Positions 49,881-60,690 of a DNA stretch of 64,000 nt are shown one piece after another. The position numbers and the translations under genes were made by a program. The DNA is taken from positions 404,501 through 468,500 of the forward strand of contig NZ_CP045429.1 of NCBI RefSeq assembly GCF_005886805.2. Reading direction: 5' to 3'. The notes under the pieces were generated by a model that saw only the letters and a list, made by a program, of their open reading frames with translations, made no database searches and had not been told where the DNA came from. The stretch is from Pseudoalteromonas rubra. Lineage in GTDB: Bacteria; Pseudomonadota; Gammaproteobacteria; Enterobacterales; Alteromonadaceae. Positions within the stretch are counted from its first letter, which is position 1; the number at the start of each line of letters is the position of its first letter.

Positions 49881-50424
49881 AATAAATTGTTTCAGTGTGG
49901 TTGATGAGTTCAATGATTTCGGTATTGAGATCGGCCACTAAGCCTTTACCTGAAATCGTTAAGTTTGGCCCGGTAATTTCTACTGGGTGCTCAGAGCGCA
50001 TGTGCTTTTCATTAATATCGACTTGCACATGATCGGCGTTGATGTGCTTTATCATGGCATCAGCCGTCAGATTTGTTGCCTGCACTTCACCTTCCAAAAT
50101 CAGCGTATTGTTGCCATATAAGGTGGCTTCATTGGCCTTGAGTTGCCAGTTTTGCTGGTCGTTGTGCAATGTAAAAATTGGCGCGGTAAAGTGGCTAAAC
50201 CCTAGCTCCTGATAGAGTTCCATTCTATCTGCCGTAATTTGATAGCTGAGCTGCCCATTTTCTGCGTAATTGGTTTGCTTCAGATCGATGGCGACATAAT
50301 CGGGTTTAGCCAACACTTCTTCTGATCGCGGTGCGACCTGTCCCGATTGCGTTAAATAGGGATACCACAGCCATAACATGGTGAGGCTGAATACAACGAG
50401 CAATAAGGCGCGAAGTACGGTCAT
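49870..50424 (-). CDS. lptC: LPS export protein LptC
   Basis: A 184-residue protein with an N-terminal membrane anchor (~5-22, ALLLVVFSLTMLWLWYPYL) and a periplasmic jellyroll (YAENGQLSYQITADRMELYQELGFSHFTAPIFTLH). LptC receives LPS from LptBFG and hands it to LptA. It overlaps kdsC by 4 nt. Confidence 0.94.
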   Translation of the reverse strand: MTVLRALLLVVFSLTMLWLWYPYLTQSGQVAPRSEEVLAKPDYVAIDLKQTNYAENGQLSYQITADRMELYQELGFSHFTAPIFTLHNDQQNWQLKANEATLYGNNTLILEGEVQATNLTADAMIKHINADHVQVDINEKHMRSEHPVEITGPNLTISGKGLVADLNTEIIELINHTETIYYEQ

Positions 50425-50972
50425 ACGCTACTGCCTTCATAACCCAATGATTTGCCCTGACAGAGCAGCAGTAAGTCAGTCAGCTCCCGAACCGCACCAA
50501 ACCCGCCGGGTAACAAAGTTCTGTAATCAGCTGCACGAACCACCATAGGGTGAGCATCTTGCACGGCCACAGACAGACCGACTTTGAGCATCACAGGTAA
50601 GTCAGGTGCATCATCGCCGATATAGGCAATCTCGTGATCTGCCAGCTGCAATTTGTCTTTCAACTCAGCGTAGCCTTGCAACTTGTCTTCCATACCCTGA
50701 TAGATGTACTTAACGTTGAGGCTAGTCATGCGCTGCTGAACAATGTGTGAATGACGCCCCGTGATTACTGCCACTTCAACTCCGCCATTGATCAGGGCTT
50801 TTATGCCGAAACCATCTTTGGTATTAAATGCTTTTAACTCTTCGCCCTGATTGCCCAGATATATGCGGCCATCAGAGAATACCCCATCGATGTCGCAGAT
50901 CAGCAGTTTAATCGCCTGCGCTTTTTGTACAACAGTATCATCGATGGGTTGATATAGGTCGGAAAACAGCAT
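50421..50972 (-). CDS. kdsC: 3-deoxy-D-manno-octulosonate-8-phosphate phosphatase KdsC
   Basis: A 183-residue HAD phosphatase of the Cap-less tetrameric type. The nucleophile motif is LLICDIDGVFSDG, with ITGRHS (motif II), Lys in QGMEDK and motif IV YIGDDAPDLPVM. It releases Kdo from Kdo-8-phosphate for lipid A inner-core synthesis. It lies directly next to kdsD with no gap. Confidence 0.95.
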   Translation of the reverse strand: MLFSDLYQPIDDTVVQKAQAIKLLICDIDGVFSDGRIYLGNQGEELKAFNTKDGFGIKALINGGVEVAVITGRHSHIVQQRMTSLNVKYIYQGMEDKLQGYAELKDKLQLADHEIAYIGDDAPDLPVMLKVGLSVAVQDAHPMVVRAADYRTLLPGGFGAVRELTDLLLLCQGKSLGYEGSSV

Positions 50973-51944
50973 TTATAATACTCCTGCTCGCAGCAAATCT
51001 TGCATATTTAACGCGCCGATTGGACAATTTTGCTCATCAATGACAATCAGGCCATTGATGCGTTTTTTCTCCATGATATGTAATGCTTCAGCAGCCAACA
51101 TATCCTGTGTCACTGTGGTACATTGCTTGGTCATGACTGAGTCTATCGGGGTACTGTGTAAATCCAGTCTTTGCTCAATAATACGGCGTAAATCGCCATC
51201 TGTGAACAAGCCTTGGAGCTGCCCCTTTGCATCGACAATGGTGGTCATGCCGAGACCTTTGCCTGACATCTCAAACAGGGCATCGGTCACCGTGCAGCCT
51301 TGCGATACAACGGGTACCGCTTTGCCCGAATGCATTACATTCGCCAGTGTTAACAGCAGACGCTTACCCAGGCTGCCTCCAGGGTGAGACAAGGCAAAGT
51401 CATCTGCCGTGAAGCCGCGGGCTTCGAGCAGTGCCACCGCTAAGGCGTCTCCCATGACCAGAGTAGCTGTGGTGCTGGCCGTTGGTGCGAGCCCTAATGG
51501 GCAGGCTTCTTTGGAGACTTTAATGCACAAATGGATATCTGCCAGCTTTGCCATGTTCGACTCGGGGTTACCCGTCATGCTGATGATTTGCGCGCCAATG
51601 CGTTTGATTACCGGCACGATGGCCAATACTTCGTGCGTCTCACCTGAGTTAGAGATCAGTAATACCACATCATCAGCCGTGATCATGCCTAAATCACCAT
51701 GGCTAGCCTCACCCGGGTGAACAAAAAATGCTGGCGTGCCCGTGCTGGCCAGTGTCGCCGCGATTTTATTGCCAATATGACCTGACTTACCCATGCCGAT
51801 CACTATGATTCGACCACGGCATAGCAACATGAGTTCACAGGCAGCAGTAAATCGTGCATCAACATACTGGGCGATCTCGATAATCGCTTGTTGTTCGATT
51901 TCTAGTACCTGTTTGGCAGAACCAATAAAATTGTGCGTGCTCAT
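50973..51944 (-). CDS. kdsD: Arabinose-5-phosphate isomerase KdsD
   Basis: A 323-residue protein with an N-terminal SIS domain (GMGKSGHIGNKIAATLASTGTPAFFVHPGEASHGDLGM) and a C-terminal CBS pair (~205-323). It makes D-arabinose-5-phosphate from ribulose-5-phosphate, the first Kdo precursor. It forms a Kdo/LPS-transport block with kdsC and lptCAB. Confidence 0.95.
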   Translation of the reverse strand: MSTHNFIGSAKQVLEIEQQAIIEIAQYVDARFTAACELMLLCRGRIIVIGMGKSGHIGNKIAATLASTGTPAFFVHPGEASHGDLGMITADDVVLLISNSGETHEVLAIVPVIKRIGAQIISMTGNPESNMAKLADIHLCIKVSKEACPLGLAPTASTTATLVMGDALAVALLEARGFTADDFALSHPGGSLGKRLLLTLANVMHSGKAVPVVSQGCTVTDALFEMSGKGLGMTTIVDAKGQLQGLFTDGDLRRIIEQRLDLHSTPIDSVMTKQCTTVTQDMLAAEALHIMEKKRINGLIVIDEQNCPIGALNMQDLLRAGVL

Positions 51945-51953
51945 GCTGAATCC

Positions 51954-52913
51954 TTAAATAATAAAGTACATATAACCACAGAATGCACCAAGGAGTAGCC
52001 CGCCTTCAACACGGTTAATTTGTCGGCGCCCTTTGAGGCTAACACTCATCAGCACTAATGCGGCTGTTGCGCCGAGCATGACATAGATGTCCCTGTTTGC
52101 AATATTGCTGTCCAGTGTTGCCGGATTCAGGATCCCCGCAATGGACAACACTGCCAGAATATTAAAGATGTTTGAGCCGATGATATTACCCAGTACCAGG
52201 TCGTCTTCATTTTTGAGCACGCCGGCCACACAGGCGGCCAATTCAGGTAAACTGGTTCCGATAGCGATAATAGTCAGACCGATCAGCAGGTCGCTCATGC
52301 CAAAGTATTTTGCAATGTCGACGGCTGCGTCGACCAGGTAGTCGGCACTCACCGGCAATAAAATCATCCCCACAACCAGCCAAAATATGGCTTTGCTCAT
52401 TGGGACATCACTTGGAACTTCATCACAGGCTTCGGAAATAAGCGGATCGTCCTGGTCGGTTTTGCCTGTTTTTGAGATATAGATTAGGCCACCGATAAAC
52501 ACAAAAAAGCCAATTAACAGCAGCCAACCTTCCAGCGCGCTAAACTGGTTATCACTGATGATCAGCCACGCGGCCAGTGACACGATCACCAACAGCGGCA
52601 TTTCACGCTTTAAAATGCCAGAGCCAACCGCCAGTGGACGCAATAATGCGGTGATGCCAAGTACCATGAGGATATTGGCGATGTTGGAGCCAACAGCATT
52701 ACCAACAGCGGTGTCAGTTTTGTCAACCAGCGCAGCTTGCGCAGCGACCATCATTTCTGGTGCTGAGGAGCCCATTGCAACGATAGTCAAACCCACAATT
52801 AACGTTGGTACCCCGAGGTTTTTGGCCAGCGCCGCAGCGCCATATACGAAGCGATCGGCACTCCATACCAGGGCAATGAATCCAAGAATGAGTATGACAA
52901 ACGATAAAACCAT
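51954..52913 (-). CDS. yrbG: YrbG-type calcium/sodium antiporter
   Basis: A 319-residue CaCA-family antiporter with ten helices in two inverted repeats. Both repeats carry the conserved alpha signatures VGLTIVAMGSSAPEMMVAAQA and IGLTIIAIGTSLPELAACVAG, each with the ion-binding Glu. It is at the head of the minus-strand kds-lpt-rpoN unit, as in E. coli. Ion specificity is by family inference. Confidence 0.92.
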   Translation of the reverse strand: MVLSFVILILGFIALVWSADRFVYGAAALAKNLGVPTLIVGLTIVAMGSSAPEMMVAAQAALVDKTDTAVGNAVGSNIANILMVLGITALLRPLAVGSGILKREMPLLVIVSLAAWLIISDNQFSALEGWLLLIGFFVFIGGLIYISKTGKTDQDDPLISEACDEVPSDVPMSKAIFWLVVGMILLPVSADYLVDAAVDIAKYFGMSDLLIGLTIIAIGTSLPELAACVAGVLKNEDDLVLGNIIGSNIFNILAVLSIAGILNPATLDSNIANRDIYVMLGATAALVLMSVSLKGRRQINRVEGGLLLGAFCGYMYFII

Positions 52914-52949
52914 GAAGTCTAAGCCAAGTTACTAAATTCAATGGCGCAG

Positions 52950-52958
52950 ATAGTATCA
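52950..52958 (-). promoter_or_regulatory. Candidate extended -10 promoter for yrbG-kds-lpt unit
   Basis: On the minus strand TGATACTAT gives TGn plus a good -10 hexamer, 37 nt upstream of the yrbG ATG. A weak TATACA lies 17 nt further upstream. The 230-nt spacer also must hold the divergent mla promoter, which I cannot place. Confidence 0.35.
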
Positions 52959-53142
52959 AATCGCTCATCAAATGTATAAATAAAGTCATCGCTTTTGCGA
53001 GCGGACAAAACCCTGAAAGGTGCCTATTTCGCACAACAAATATGGCGAATCAATTACAAAATTTTACCATTAAGAGTTTTCCATCTCACAGCAAAACAAC
53101 GTATTATTCCACAATTGAAAAAAGTATGATGTGGAGAGCGAC

Positions 53143-53949
53143 TTGACGCAGTCAATAGTTGAAGTCAGGGATTTGACCTTTTCTCGTGGTGAAAGGACAA
53201 TCTACAAAAATATGAGTTTCTCCGTCCCCAAAGGGAAAATTACGGCCATTATGGGGCCCAGTGGTATTGGTAAAACCACTATGCTAAGACTGATCGGTGG
53301 TCAGCTTAAGCCCGATAGCGGGGAAATCCTCTTCTCAGGTGACAGTATTCCATCTATGTCCCGCCAGGCACTGTATCAGGCGCGTAAGCGAATGAGCATG
53401 TTGTTTCAAAGTGGTGCCTTGTTCACGGACATGTCTGTATTTGACAACATTGCTTTTCCACTCCGAGAGCACACTAAGCTCAGTGAAGAATTAATTCGCC
53501 TGGTGGTGCTGATGAAATTACAGGCGGTTGGTTTGCGTGGTGCACGCGATCTTATGCCATCAGAGTTATCCGGTGGCATGGCACGGCGTGCCGCTTTGGC
53601 CAGAGCCATTGCACTTGACCCTGAGTTGATCATGTATGACGAGCCGTTTGCAGGGCAAGATCCGATATCCATGGGCGTGCTGGTGCGTCTGATTAAATCA
53701 CTCAATGAAGTGCTGGGTTTGTCGTCTCTAATCGTCACCCACGATGTAACTGAAGTACTCAGTATTGCCGATCATGTTGTGATCATCGCTGAACAAGGCG
53801 TGATTGGTAGCGGTACTCCTGAACAAATGCTGGCGCATGACTCGCCACTGGTACAGCAGTTCCTGCAAGGCCACTCCGATGGGCCGGTGCCATTCCACTT
53901 CGATGCGGCACCGTATGAGGATGAGTTACTGGCAGGAGGAAGCCATTAA
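53143..53949 (+). CDS. mlaF: Phospholipid transport ATPase MlaF
   Basis: A 268-residue ABC ATPase with Walker [10 protein letters not shown] (Ile in place of the usual Ala/Ser), signature [16 protein letters not shown] and Walker [16 protein letters not shown]. MlaFEDB in the inner membrane moves phospholipids with periplasmic MlaC to keep outer-membrane asymmetry. I choose the TTG at 53143 because GGAGAG lies 4 nt before it and the length fits E. coli MlaF; an in-frame GTG lies at 53131. It abuts mlaE by one base. Confidence 0.93.
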   Translation: MTQSIVEVRDLTFSRGERTIYKNMSFSVPKGKITAIMGPSGIGKTTMLRLIGGQLKPDSGEILFSGDSIPSMSRQALYQARKRMSMLFQSGALFTDMSVFDNIAFPLREHTKLSEELIRLVVLMKLQAVGLRGARDLMPSELSGGMARRAALARAIALDPELIMYDEPFAGQDPISMGVLVRLIKSLNEVLGLSSLIVTHDVTEVLSIADHVVIIAEQGVIGSGTPEQMLAHDSPLVQQFLQGHSDGPVPFHFDAAPYEDELLAGGSH

Positions 53950-54725
53950 TGGATTTTTTGCAGAAGTTAGGTCACAAAACACTGAGCCGCTTTGCGTCGT
54001 TAGGCCGGGCAACTCGCATGTTATTGGGGGCCTTGTGCAGCATGCCCAATTTCAGAAAAGGTGGCCCTTTACTGATCCGCCAACTGTATATGGTTGGCCA
54101 TCAGTCGTTGCTTATTATTATGGTATCAGGCCTCTTTATCGGCATGGTACTGGCGCTACAGGGCTACACTGTATTGGTCGACTATGGGGCAGAAGACAGT
54201 CTGGGGCCGCTGGTGGCACTGAGTTTGTTACGTGAACTGGGACCTGTGGTCACTGCATTATTGTTTGCCGGCCGGGCAGGTAGTGCGTTGACTGCGGAGA
54301 TTGGTCTGATGAAAGCCACTGAGCAACTTTCCAGTCTGGAGATGATGGCCATTGATCCACTGAAACGCGTGATTTCTCCCCGTTTTTGGGCAGGCTTTAT
54401 TAGTATGCCGCTGTTAGCGTTAATTTTCTCAGCTATTGCGATTCTCGGTGCACATCTGGTTGGTGTGGACTGGTTAGGGGTCGATTCAGGTAGCTTCTGG
54501 TCCATTATGCAATCTCAGGTGTCCTTTGAGCAGGATATTGTCAATGGGCTGATTAAAAGTTTTGTATTTGCGCTCATCGTGACCTGGATTGCGCTATACA
54601 AAGGGTATGACTGTATCCCAACGTCCGAGGGGATCAGTAAAGCCACCACAGAAACGGTGGTTCATTCTTCTCTTGCTGTTCTGGGCTTCGATTTTGTTCT
54701 GACAGCAGTGATGTTTTCAAGTTAA
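53949..54725 (+). CDS. mlaE: Phospholipid transport permease MlaE
   Basis: A 258-residue membrane protein with about five helices and the MlaE/YrbE signature ([45 protein letters not shown]). It dimerises within the MlaFEDB complex. It is encoded between mlaF and mlaD. Confidence 0.96.
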   Translation: MDFLQKLGHKTLSRFASLGRATRMLLGALCSMPNFRKGGPLLIRQLYMVGHQSLLIIMVSGLFIGMVLALQGYTVLVDYGAEDSLGPLVALSLLRELGPVVTALLFAGRAGSALTAEIGLMKATEQLSSLEMMAIDPLKRVISPRFWAGFISMPLLALIFSAIAILGAHLVGVDWLGVDSGSFWSIMQSQVSFEQDIVNGLIKSFVFALIVTWIALYKGYDCIPTSEGISKATTETVVHSSLAVLGFDFVLTAVMFSS

Positions 54726-54739
54726 GGGTTTGTAGAAAC

Positions 54740-55285
54740 ATGAATACACGGAAAATAGAAATACTGGTCGGCCTGTTCGTGGCTTTAGGTGTGGCCGCCT
54801 TCGTAATGCTGGCACTAAAAGTGGCCAATGCAGGGATTAGCGGCAATGGTGAAACCTATACCTTAGAGGCCAAATTTGACAACATCGGCTCGCTTAAAAC
54901 GCGTGCGCCAATCAAAGTAGGCGGCGTGGTGATAGGCCGCGTTGAGGGGATCAGCATCCACCCGCAAGAGTTTGTGCCGGTTGTAAGCATGAGCATTGAT
55001 AGTCACTATGAGTGTCAATTTTCGGATACCACGTCTGTGTCGATCCTGACATCGGGCATTTTGGGTGAACAGTATCTGGGTATTTCTCCGGTGATTGCGT
55101 CTCAATCTGCGAAACAGACTTGCCTGGGTGAAGAGGTGGTAAGCAATGATGAGCTCGATTTGGGCGACTTGTTTGGTGTTGAAAGTGCAGCCCTGAAAAA
55201 TGGTGACATGATCACAGATACTAAGTCGGCATTGGTTCTGGAAGAACTGATTGGCCAATTCCTGTTTAATCAAAGTAGTGAGTAA
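54740..55285 (+). CDS. mlaD: MCE-domain phospholipid transport protein MlaD
   Basis: A 181-residue protein with one N-terminal membrane helix and a single MCE domain (YTLEAKFDNIGSLKTRAPIKVGGVVIGRVEGISIHP...). MlaD forms a hexameric ring in the periplasm that passes lipid between MlaE and MlaC. Length matches E. coli MlaD. AAGGG precedes the ATG. Confidence 0.96.
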   Translation: MNTRKIEILVGLFVALGVAAFVMLALKVANAGISGNGETYTLEAKFDNIGSLKTRAPIKVGGVVIGRVEGISIHPQEFVPVVSMSIDSHYECQFSDTTSVSILTSGILGEQYLGISPVIASQSAKQTCLGEEVVSNDELDLGDLFGVESAALKNGDMITDTKSALVLEELIGQFLFNQSSE

Positions 55286-55290
55286 TAACC

Positions 55291-55974
55291 ATGATGGCGA
55301 AAGTTTTGGGTTTCTTCGCAAGTGTTTTTCTAATTGGACTTGCCAGCACAGTATCTGCCAGTGAGGTAGATATGACCAACCCTTATACTATGGTGCAACA
55401 AGTTGCAGACAATACCTTTAAACGCGTGACCAAAGATCAGAATAAGATTGAGCAGGACAAAGAACACCTGCGCGTGATTGTGGAAGAAGAGCTACTGCCT
55501 TATATCGACTACAAATATGCCGCTTATCGCGTACTGGGCAGCCACATCCAGAAAGTCCGTAACATTGAGGACAAAGAAGAGAAACGCCAGGCAATCGAGC
55601 ACATCCGTACGTTTATCGACGTGTTTAAGTCTTATCTGGTTGCGACTTATGCAGGGGTGTTTACTCAGTACACAGATCAGAAGGTTGAGTTTGAACCGGC
55701 TCGCGATGCCGATGGTGATAAAATCGCCATAGTTAAAACTAAGATAATTGAAGCGGGTAAACCGGATATTAAAATTGATTTCAAAGTGCGTCGCGACAGT
55801 AATGGAGAGTGGCGTGCCTTTGACATGATGGCAGAAGGGATCAGTCTGCTTGACGCAAAGCAATCTGAACTGCATGGCATTTTGCGCCAGCAGGGCATTG
55901 TGCGTGTGATTGAGTTACTGGACAAGAAAAGCAAGCTGCCTGTGCAGTTTCGAGGTGACGACGGCAATGCCTAA
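55291..55974 (+). CDS. mlaC: Periplasmic phospholipid-binding protein MlaC
   Basis: A 227-residue precursor with a signal peptide (MMAKVLGFFASVFLIGLASTVSA) and the MlaC/Ttg2D domain (EELLPYIDYKYAAYRVLGSHIQ...FRTFIDVFKSYLVATYAGVFTQY pattern). It shuttles phospholipid between the outer-membrane MlaA complex and MlaD. Its stop overlaps the mlaB start by 8 nt. Confidence 0.95.
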   Translation: MMAKVLGFFASVFLIGLASTVSASEVDMTNPYTMVQQVADNTFKRVTKDQNKIEQDKEHLRVIVEEELLPYIDYKYAAYRVLGSHIQKVRNIEDKEEKRQAIEHIRTFIDVFKSYLVATYAGVFTQYTDQKVEFEPARDADGDKIAIVKTKIIEAGKPDIKIDFKVRRDSNGEWRAFDMMAEGISLLDAKQSELHGILRQQGIVRVIELLDKKSKLPVQFRGDDGNA

Positions 55975-56260
55975 TTTGCAATTTAATAAACCCGCGGCTG
56001 ACACAGTCGCGGTGGTCGGTGAACTCACACGAGATAGCCTGACAAATGAATCGCTTCTTAACCAGTTGTTAGAAAATGCGCAGTCAGTCCTGTATTTTGA
56101 CCTTTCTGAGGTATCCAGGGTTGACACCGCGGGCTTAGCTTGGTTAATTCACTCTTTAGGCAAATTAAAACAGCAAGACGTGCGTCTTGAGTTAAAAAAC
56201 GTGCCTGACCAGCTACAAAATCTGATGGCGCTGGGACAGGTCAGCAACCTATTTGAGTGA
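55967..56260 (+). CDS. mlaB: STAS-domain protein MlaB
   Basis: A 97-residue STAS protein, MPNLQFNKPAADTVAVVGELTRDSLTNESLL..., with DLSEVSRVDTAGLAWLIHSLGKL. MlaB binds MlaF and is needed for complex assembly and activity. The ORF is open upstream to 55910, but the ATG at 55967 gives the E. coli length and fits the overlap with mlaC. Confidence 0.94.
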   Translation: MPNLQFNKPAADTVAVVGELTRDSLTNESLLNQLLENAQSVLYFDLSEVSRVDTAGLAWLIHSLGKLKQQDVRLELKNVPDQLQNLMALGQVSNLFE

Positions 56261-56265
56261 GTCCA

Positions 56266-56523
56266 ATGGAAACAAACCAAGTCGAAGCTTTACTACAAGA
56301 AGCGCTGGAACTTGACGAAGTCAAAGTTAAATCAGAAGGCAGTCATTATGAAGTGATCGCGGTTGGCGGCTGCTTTGAAGATTTGCGCCGAGTTAAGCGC
56401 GAGCAAATGGTCTACGCCCCGCTGATGGAAGTGATTAAAGACGGCACTATTCATGCCGTCAGTATTAAGGCCTTTACGCCAACTGAGTGGCAACGCGAGC
56501 GCAAATTTATCTTACCTCAATAA
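56266..56523 (+). CDS. ibaG: BolA-family protein IbaG
   Basis: An 85-residue BolA-like protein, METNQVEALLQEALELDEVKVKSEGSHYEVIAVGGCFEDLRRVKREQMVYAPLMEVI..., with the HAVSIKAFTPTEW end. IbaG (YrbA) binds an iron-sulfur cluster together with Grx4 and is linked to acid stress. The ATG at 56266 starts 6 nt after mlaB; an in-frame GTG at 56257 is less likely. murA begins 12 nt after the stop. Confidence 0.93.
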   Translation: METNQVEALLQEALELDEVKVKSEGSHYEVIAVGGCFEDLRRVKREQMVYAPLMEVIKDGTIHAVSIKAFTPTEWQRERKFILPQ

Positions 56524-57801
<1,278 letters not shown>

Positions 57802-57817
57802 GCTGAACAGGTATGCT

Positions 57818-57846
57818 AAAAAAAGCGAGCAATGCTCGCTTTTTTT
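57818..57846. terminator. Terminator after murA, bidirectional
   Basis: AGCGAGC-AAT-GCTCGCT is preceded by an A run and followed by seven T. It ends murA, and on the other strand the convergent degS transcript. Confidence 0.92.
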
Positions 57847-57870
57847 GTTGCCTTAAAATTGGTTTAAGGA

Positions 57871-58953
57871 CTAATAAATTGGGGTTTCCAGTTCAGCTAC
57901 TTCCACCATGAAGGTGAGGTGACGATTGCCCCGATACACTTCAAATTCCAGTTGTGTGCCTGGTGCTGTGTTGCCTATTTTACGCAAAGTCTGCTGCGGG
58001 TTTTTAACGGGCTCACCTGCCACTTTTGTGACTATGTCATTTTCTTTCATACCGGCTTGCCAGGCTGGGCCCAGCGGGTCCAAGTCGCTGATCCGTAAAC
58101 CCACAATAGTGGTGTAGACATTCGTTACTTCCTGACCTGTATTATCGACTGGTGTGCCTCTGAAGCCCAGGTAGCCACGGATAACCCGGCCATCTTTGAT
58201 CAGTTTAGCCATCACATCTTTGGCCAGCGAGTAAGGCACGGCAAACGAAATGCCCTGAATATCGATATTGTATCGGGCTCTGAATTGTGCAGATGTGATC
58301 CCGACTAGATCGCCATTGGAGTTGACCAGTGCCCCACCTGAGTTGCCCATGTTTACCGCCGCATCCATTTGTAGCAGGCTGTTGTACTGGCTGTCAGTCA
58401 GGGTTTGCTTACCGGTGGCACTGATGATCCCCTGAGTGATGGTTTGTCCCAAGTTTAACGGGTTACCGATGGCCAAAACAACATCTCCGACTTGCGGGGT
58501 AAAAGCATCGTCAACCGGGATAACGGGTAAGTGCTCAGCCTTAATTTTTAACAGCGCGAGGTCTGTAATAGTGTCATACCCGACCAGTTGTACCTCGTTG
58601 AATAAACGCCCATCCGGCAGCAACACAATGATTTGATCAGCATTATTTACAACGTGATAGTTAGTCAGGATATAGCCTTCTCGGCTCATGATCACGCCAG
58701 AGCCAAGCTCCTGGACGGTATTTTGCCGTTTGAATCTTGGTTGATTACTGAAGCTTTCAGAAAAAATCGATACCACGGCCGGGGCTGCGCGATTCACACC
58801 GGATGCAAAGCTCATATGCTGCGCTGTGTAATGACCGTTAAGGTCAAGGCGCAGAGCATTCTGGCGCAACTCGGGCGTGAACCAGATGATAATCAATGCC
58901 AGGCCTAAACCGACCAAGACAGGTGGAAGAATGAGCTTGAGTAATTTGAACAC
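57871..58953 (-). CDS. degS: Periplasmic stress-sensor protease DegS
   Basis: A 360-residue HtrA protein with an N-terminal membrane anchor (~8-28, ILPPVLVGLGLALIIIWF), a trypsin-like domain and a single PDZ domain (~265-355). The triad is read in TNYHVVNNA (His), TDLALLKI (Asp) and GNSGGALVNS (Ser). DegS cleaves the anti-sigma factor RseA when misfolded porin ends bind its PDZ domain, starting the sigma-E response. It is downstream of degQ on the same strand after a terminator. Confidence 0.95.
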   Translation of the reverse strand: MFKLLKLILPPVLVGLGLALIIIWFTPELRQNALRLDLNGHYTAQHMSFASGVNRAAPAVVSIFSESFSNQPRFKRQNTVQELGSGVIMSREGYILTNYHVVNNADQIIVLLPDGRLFNEVQLVGYDTITDLALLKIKAEHLPVIPVDDAFTPQVGDVVLAIGNPLNLGQTITQGIISATGKQTLTDSQYNSLLQMDAAVNMGNSGGALVNSNGDLVGITSAQFRARYNIDIQGISFAVPYSLAKDVMAKLIKDGRVIRGYLGFRGTPVDNTGQEVTNVYTTIVGLRISDLDPLGPAWQAGMKENDIVTKVAGEPVKNPQQTLRKIGNTAPGTQLEFEVYRGNRHLTFMVEVAELETPIY

Positions 58954-59159
58954 GGTTATTTTTTATCTAGTTATCTGTGTAGAGGGTAATAATGGCATAA
59001 TTAACAGCAATCTGCATTAATACAATCGTTGATTGGAGGCCTAAGACGATCATCAAATGTATAAAAATCACTCATCAGAACAAACGAATAGAAAATTGCC
59101 GGGGACCTACCATCACGCTTTTGTCGCCTAAAGGTGGATTGTTTACTGCGGCGGAAAAA

Positions 59160-59190
59160 TAAAAACACAGCGACAAGTGCCGCTGTGTTT
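59160..59190 (-). terminator. Terminator after degQ
   Basis: AACACAGCG and CGCTGTGTT form a 9-bp perfect stem with an 8-nt loop; T/A-rich tracts lie on both sides. It lies 40 nt past the degQ stop, so degS needs its own promoter, within 58954-59150, where I see only weak AT-rich -10-like sequences. Confidence 0.85.
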
Positions 59191-59226
59191 TTTGTTACAT
59201 GTGGTGAAGGGGATGGGATCAGTACA

Positions 59227-60579
59227 TTACTGAATAAGGTAAAATACTGAATCACGCCCGCGTTTAATGCCCAGTACAATATTGCCCTGAATGTCGTCAA
59301 TCAGGCGCTTCATATCCCGCACTGAGGCAACACGTTGGCGGTTAACCTGCATAATGACATCGCCTTCTTGCAGACCCACTCGGGCGGCAGGTGAGCGCTC
59401 TTCGACAGAGACAACGACTATGCCCTGATTACCATTACGTTCACCGCTTTCCAGCACGGCGCCTTGCAGGCTTGGGTGGATACGGTCGGCTTCGGCGCGT
59501 TGTTCACTCTGACCTTTTAATTCAACCTTAAGCGTTCGGGTATCGCCATCACGATAGACGTCAATCTTGACTTTTTTACCTTCGCCGAGGGTGGCAATCT
59601 TGCCGCGCAGCTCTTCAAAGCTCTCAATCTTGTCGCCATTAAGGGCGATGATCACGTCATTGGCTTTAATGCCCGCTTCATCTGCGGCTGAGTCTTTAAC
59701 GACCTCCTGAACAAAGGCACCTTGTTTGACATCAAAGCCTTGTGCTTTTGCCAGGCCTGCGTCCAGGGTTCGGCCTCGGATCCCCAGTGAGCCACGACGT
59801 ACCTGACCATATTCAATAATTTGGTCGACCAGGTTTTTCATCATATTTGAAGGAATAGCAAAGCCGATGCCGACATTCCCGCCTGAGGCACCCAGGATTG
59901 CGGTATTAATACCAATGAGTTCTCCACGCAAATTAACCAGTGCGCCACCTGAGTTGCCCTGGTTAATGGCGGCATCGGTCTGAATAAAGTCTTCGTACCC
60001 TTCGATGTTCAGTCCACTGCGGCCCAGGGCACTGACGATGCCTGAGGTCACGGTGTGGCTGAGGCCAAATGGGTTACCAATAGCTACTGAGAAGTCACCG
60101 ACTCTGAGCTTGTCAGAGTCTGCCAGCTTCACTTCGGTGAGATCTTCACCTTCAATTTGTAATAATGCAATATCTGATTCTTTGTCTGTACCAACCAGCT
60201 CTGCTTTAAACTCTCGGCCATCTTTGAGGGTGACCACGATATTGTCTGCTTCGTCGATAACATGGTTGTTGGTAACCACATACCCTTCATCTGCATCTAT
60301 GATGACGCCGGAGCCCAGGCCACTGAAGGGACGCTTTTGAGAGCGCGGGGCAGGGTTACCAAAAAAGAAATCAAATGGATCAACGCGTCGGCGTACTTCT
60401 TTGGCACCAGAGACCTGGATGCTGACCACCCCAGGGGTGACCTTTTCCAGCATTGGAGCCAGCGTTGGCAGCTGTTGGCCATCAACGGCCACCGGCAGGC
60501 GCGCATGAGCGGTTTCTGGTAATAAAAATAAGCTTGAAGAAAGTAGCGCTGCGGTAAGTAATGATAATTTCAGTTTCAT
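59227..60579 (-). CDS. degQ: Periplasmic serine endoprotease, DegQ/DegP type
   Basis: A 450-residue HtrA protease with a signal peptide (MKLKLSLLTAALLSSSLFLLPETAHA), a protease domain and two PDZ domains (~250-345 and ~355-450). The triad is in TNNHVIDEA (His), KESDIALLQI (Asp) and GNSGGALVN (Ser). It degrades or refolds damaged envelope proteins as a cage-forming oligomer. Length and position beside degS favour DegQ over DegP, but the two are not cleanly separable by eye. Confidence 0.93.
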   Translation of the reverse strand: MKLKLSLLTAALLSSSLFLLPETAHARLPVAVDGQQLPTLAPMLEKVTPGVVSIQVSGAKEVRRRVDPFDFFFGNPAPRSQKRPFSGLGSGVIIDADEGYVVTNNHVIDEADNIVVTLKDGREFKAELVGTDKESDIALLQIEGEDLTEVKLADSDKLRVGDFSVAIGNPFGLSHTVTSGIVSALGRSGLNIEGYEDFIQTDAAINQGNSGGALVNLRGELIGINTAILGASGGNVGIGFAIPSNMMKNLVDQIIEYGQVRRGSLGIRGRTLDAGLAKAQGFDVKQGAFVQEVVKDSAADEAGIKANDVIIALNGDKIESFEELRGKIATLGEGKKVKIDVYRDGDTRTLKVELKGQSEQRAEADRIHPSLQGAVLESGERNGNQGIVVVSVEERSPAARVGLQEGDVIMQVNRQRVASVRDMKRLIDDIQGNIVLGIKRGRDSVFYLIQ

Positions 60580-60620
60580 AGTCGTGGAATTCTCCTGGAA
60601 ACAGCGTTAGTCCGTTGGGC

Positions 60621-60638
60621 GATGCGCCTTTGCGCATC
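60621..60638 (-). promoter_or_regulatory. Leader hairpin of degQ
   Basis: GATGCGC and GCGCATC form a perfect 7-bp stem with a 4-nt loop, extended by GGG/CCC with a bulge. It lies about 42 nt upstream of the degQ start and leaves the AGGAGAA ribosome binding site free. Its effect is unknown. Confidence 0.45.
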
Positions 60639-60661
60639 TCCCATTATTCAATTGCTATTTC

Positions 60662-60689
60662 TACTGACTATGGGGTCAAAAAAAAGTTC
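60662..60689 (-). promoter_or_regulatory. Candidate sigma-E promoter of degQ
   Basis: Minus-strand GAACTT (60689-60684), a 16-nt spacer and TCAGTA (60667-60662) match the layout of the E. coli degP sigma-E promoter (GAACTT, 16 nt, TCTGAA). The -35 is perfect and the -10 partial. It lies just after the zapG stop and about 85 nt before the degQ ATG. Confidence 0.5.
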
Positions 60690-60690
60690 A

